Origin: Phaeospirillum sp.
GTDB taxonomy: Bacteria; Pseudomonadota; Alphaproteobacteria; Rhodospirillales; Magnetospirillaceae
NCBI GenBank assembly: GCA_030651575.1
Contig: JAUSFB010000048.1
Coordinates: forward strand, 245,882-309,881
DNA length: 64,000 bases
Reading direction: 5' to 3'
Shown here: one piece after another, positions 63,838 to 64,000 of the stretch
Layout: every line of letters starts with the position of its first letter
Numbering within the stretch: the stretch's first letter is position 1
Translations under genes and position numbers: made by a program
Notes under the pieces: generated by a model
What the model was told of the DNA's origin: nothing
Seen by the model: the letters and a program-made list of their open reading frames with translations, nothing else
The model's database searches: none

Positions 63838-64000
63838 GATGCGCCCCGCCCGGCGACTGAGGGATCCAAAACCCGACGAGCCCTGGGCTCGGAGTTGCGG
63901 CCAAGGGCCGGCGCGCCCCATGGCGCGTAGCCAAGGGTGCGGATGCACCCGCCCGGCGCTTGAGGGGGACCAAAACCCGACGAGCCCCCCCGGGCTCGGA
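63838..64000. repeat. Interspersed intergenic repeat, copy B
   Basis: The right edge contains the same 104-bp-period repeat as 28627-28765 but on the opposite strand: CCAAAACCC-type anchors recur at 63866 and 63970. Shared segments include the GAGCCC...GGGCTC hairpin and GGCGCGCC blocks. The element runs off the window. Confidence 0.75.

Noticed and set aside
1..64000. CRISPR array, phage or insertion-sequence genes
   Set aside because: No direct-repeat/spacer arrays, transposase, integrase or phage structural genes were recognised in any frame.

Overview
This window reads as about 64 kb of high-GC alphaproteobacterial chromosome, most likely from the Rhodospirillales and close to Magnetospirillum/Phaeospirillum. 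That placement is my inference from gene content, gene order and intergenic repeats; no database search was possible. Almost everything is core chromosome: about 65 protein genes, one tRNA, tight operons with many 1-4 bp stop/start overlaps, and no prophage, insertion sequence or CRISPR array.

The central feature is that the window appears to contain the chromosomal replication origin. The 396-bp gap between hemE (minus, ends upstream at 59177) and ppsR/DUF299 (plus, starts 59574) has the gene context of the Caulobacter origin. It carries a perfect DnaA box, two weaker ones, an AT-rich stretch and three GANTC sites. About 10-12 kb to the left lie parA, parB and three perfect copies of the 16-bp ParB-binding site parS. 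One parS lies inside rsmG, one in the rsmG/mnmG gap, and one covers the GTG start codon of mnmG. Genes left of the origin (hemE, hemH, hemJ, rho, mnmE, mnmG, rsmG, parA, parB) read leftward and genes to the right (ppsR, maf, aroE, coaE, dnaQ) read rightward, so both sets follow the outgoing forks.

Layout. 0-17 kb: ald-ppa; a small unknown ORF and an unknown 537-aa protein with creA; an FmdE-like protein next to a RibA with a degenerate N-terminal half; thiE-like and yggS; hrcA-grpE; rph-rdgB-hemW; lpoA-like divergent from rsmI-yraN-BON lipoprotein-sirB1-gshB. 17-28 kb: comM, the hisB-H-A-F-E-HIT operon, hslVU, then a leftward XRE/Smr/membrane protein/MltA/Tim44-like run. 28-37 kb: fxsA, an intergenic repeat, an aminotransferase, ftsK, lolA, ubiH-like, then DUF971/Trm112/LON-domain/thioredoxin genes and tRNA-Gly(GCC). 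37-44 kb: a signalling block of two histidine kinases, a degenerate GGDEF/EAL-like protein with internal repeats, and an ABC-type substrate-binding protein. 44-63.7 kb: the origin-proximal block described above, plus yyaL-like, ogt, scpB and secB.

The least explained elements are the 104-bp-period intergenic repeat (downstream of fxsA and at the right edge), an AT-rich interrupted palindrome near 2.1 kb, operator-like boxes upstream of comM, a multi-hairpin structure between scpB and rho, the repeat-bearing 600-aa protein, and the unknown 537-aa protein. I did not find a clear new defence or metabolic system; the origin/parS arrangement is the strongest biological signal.
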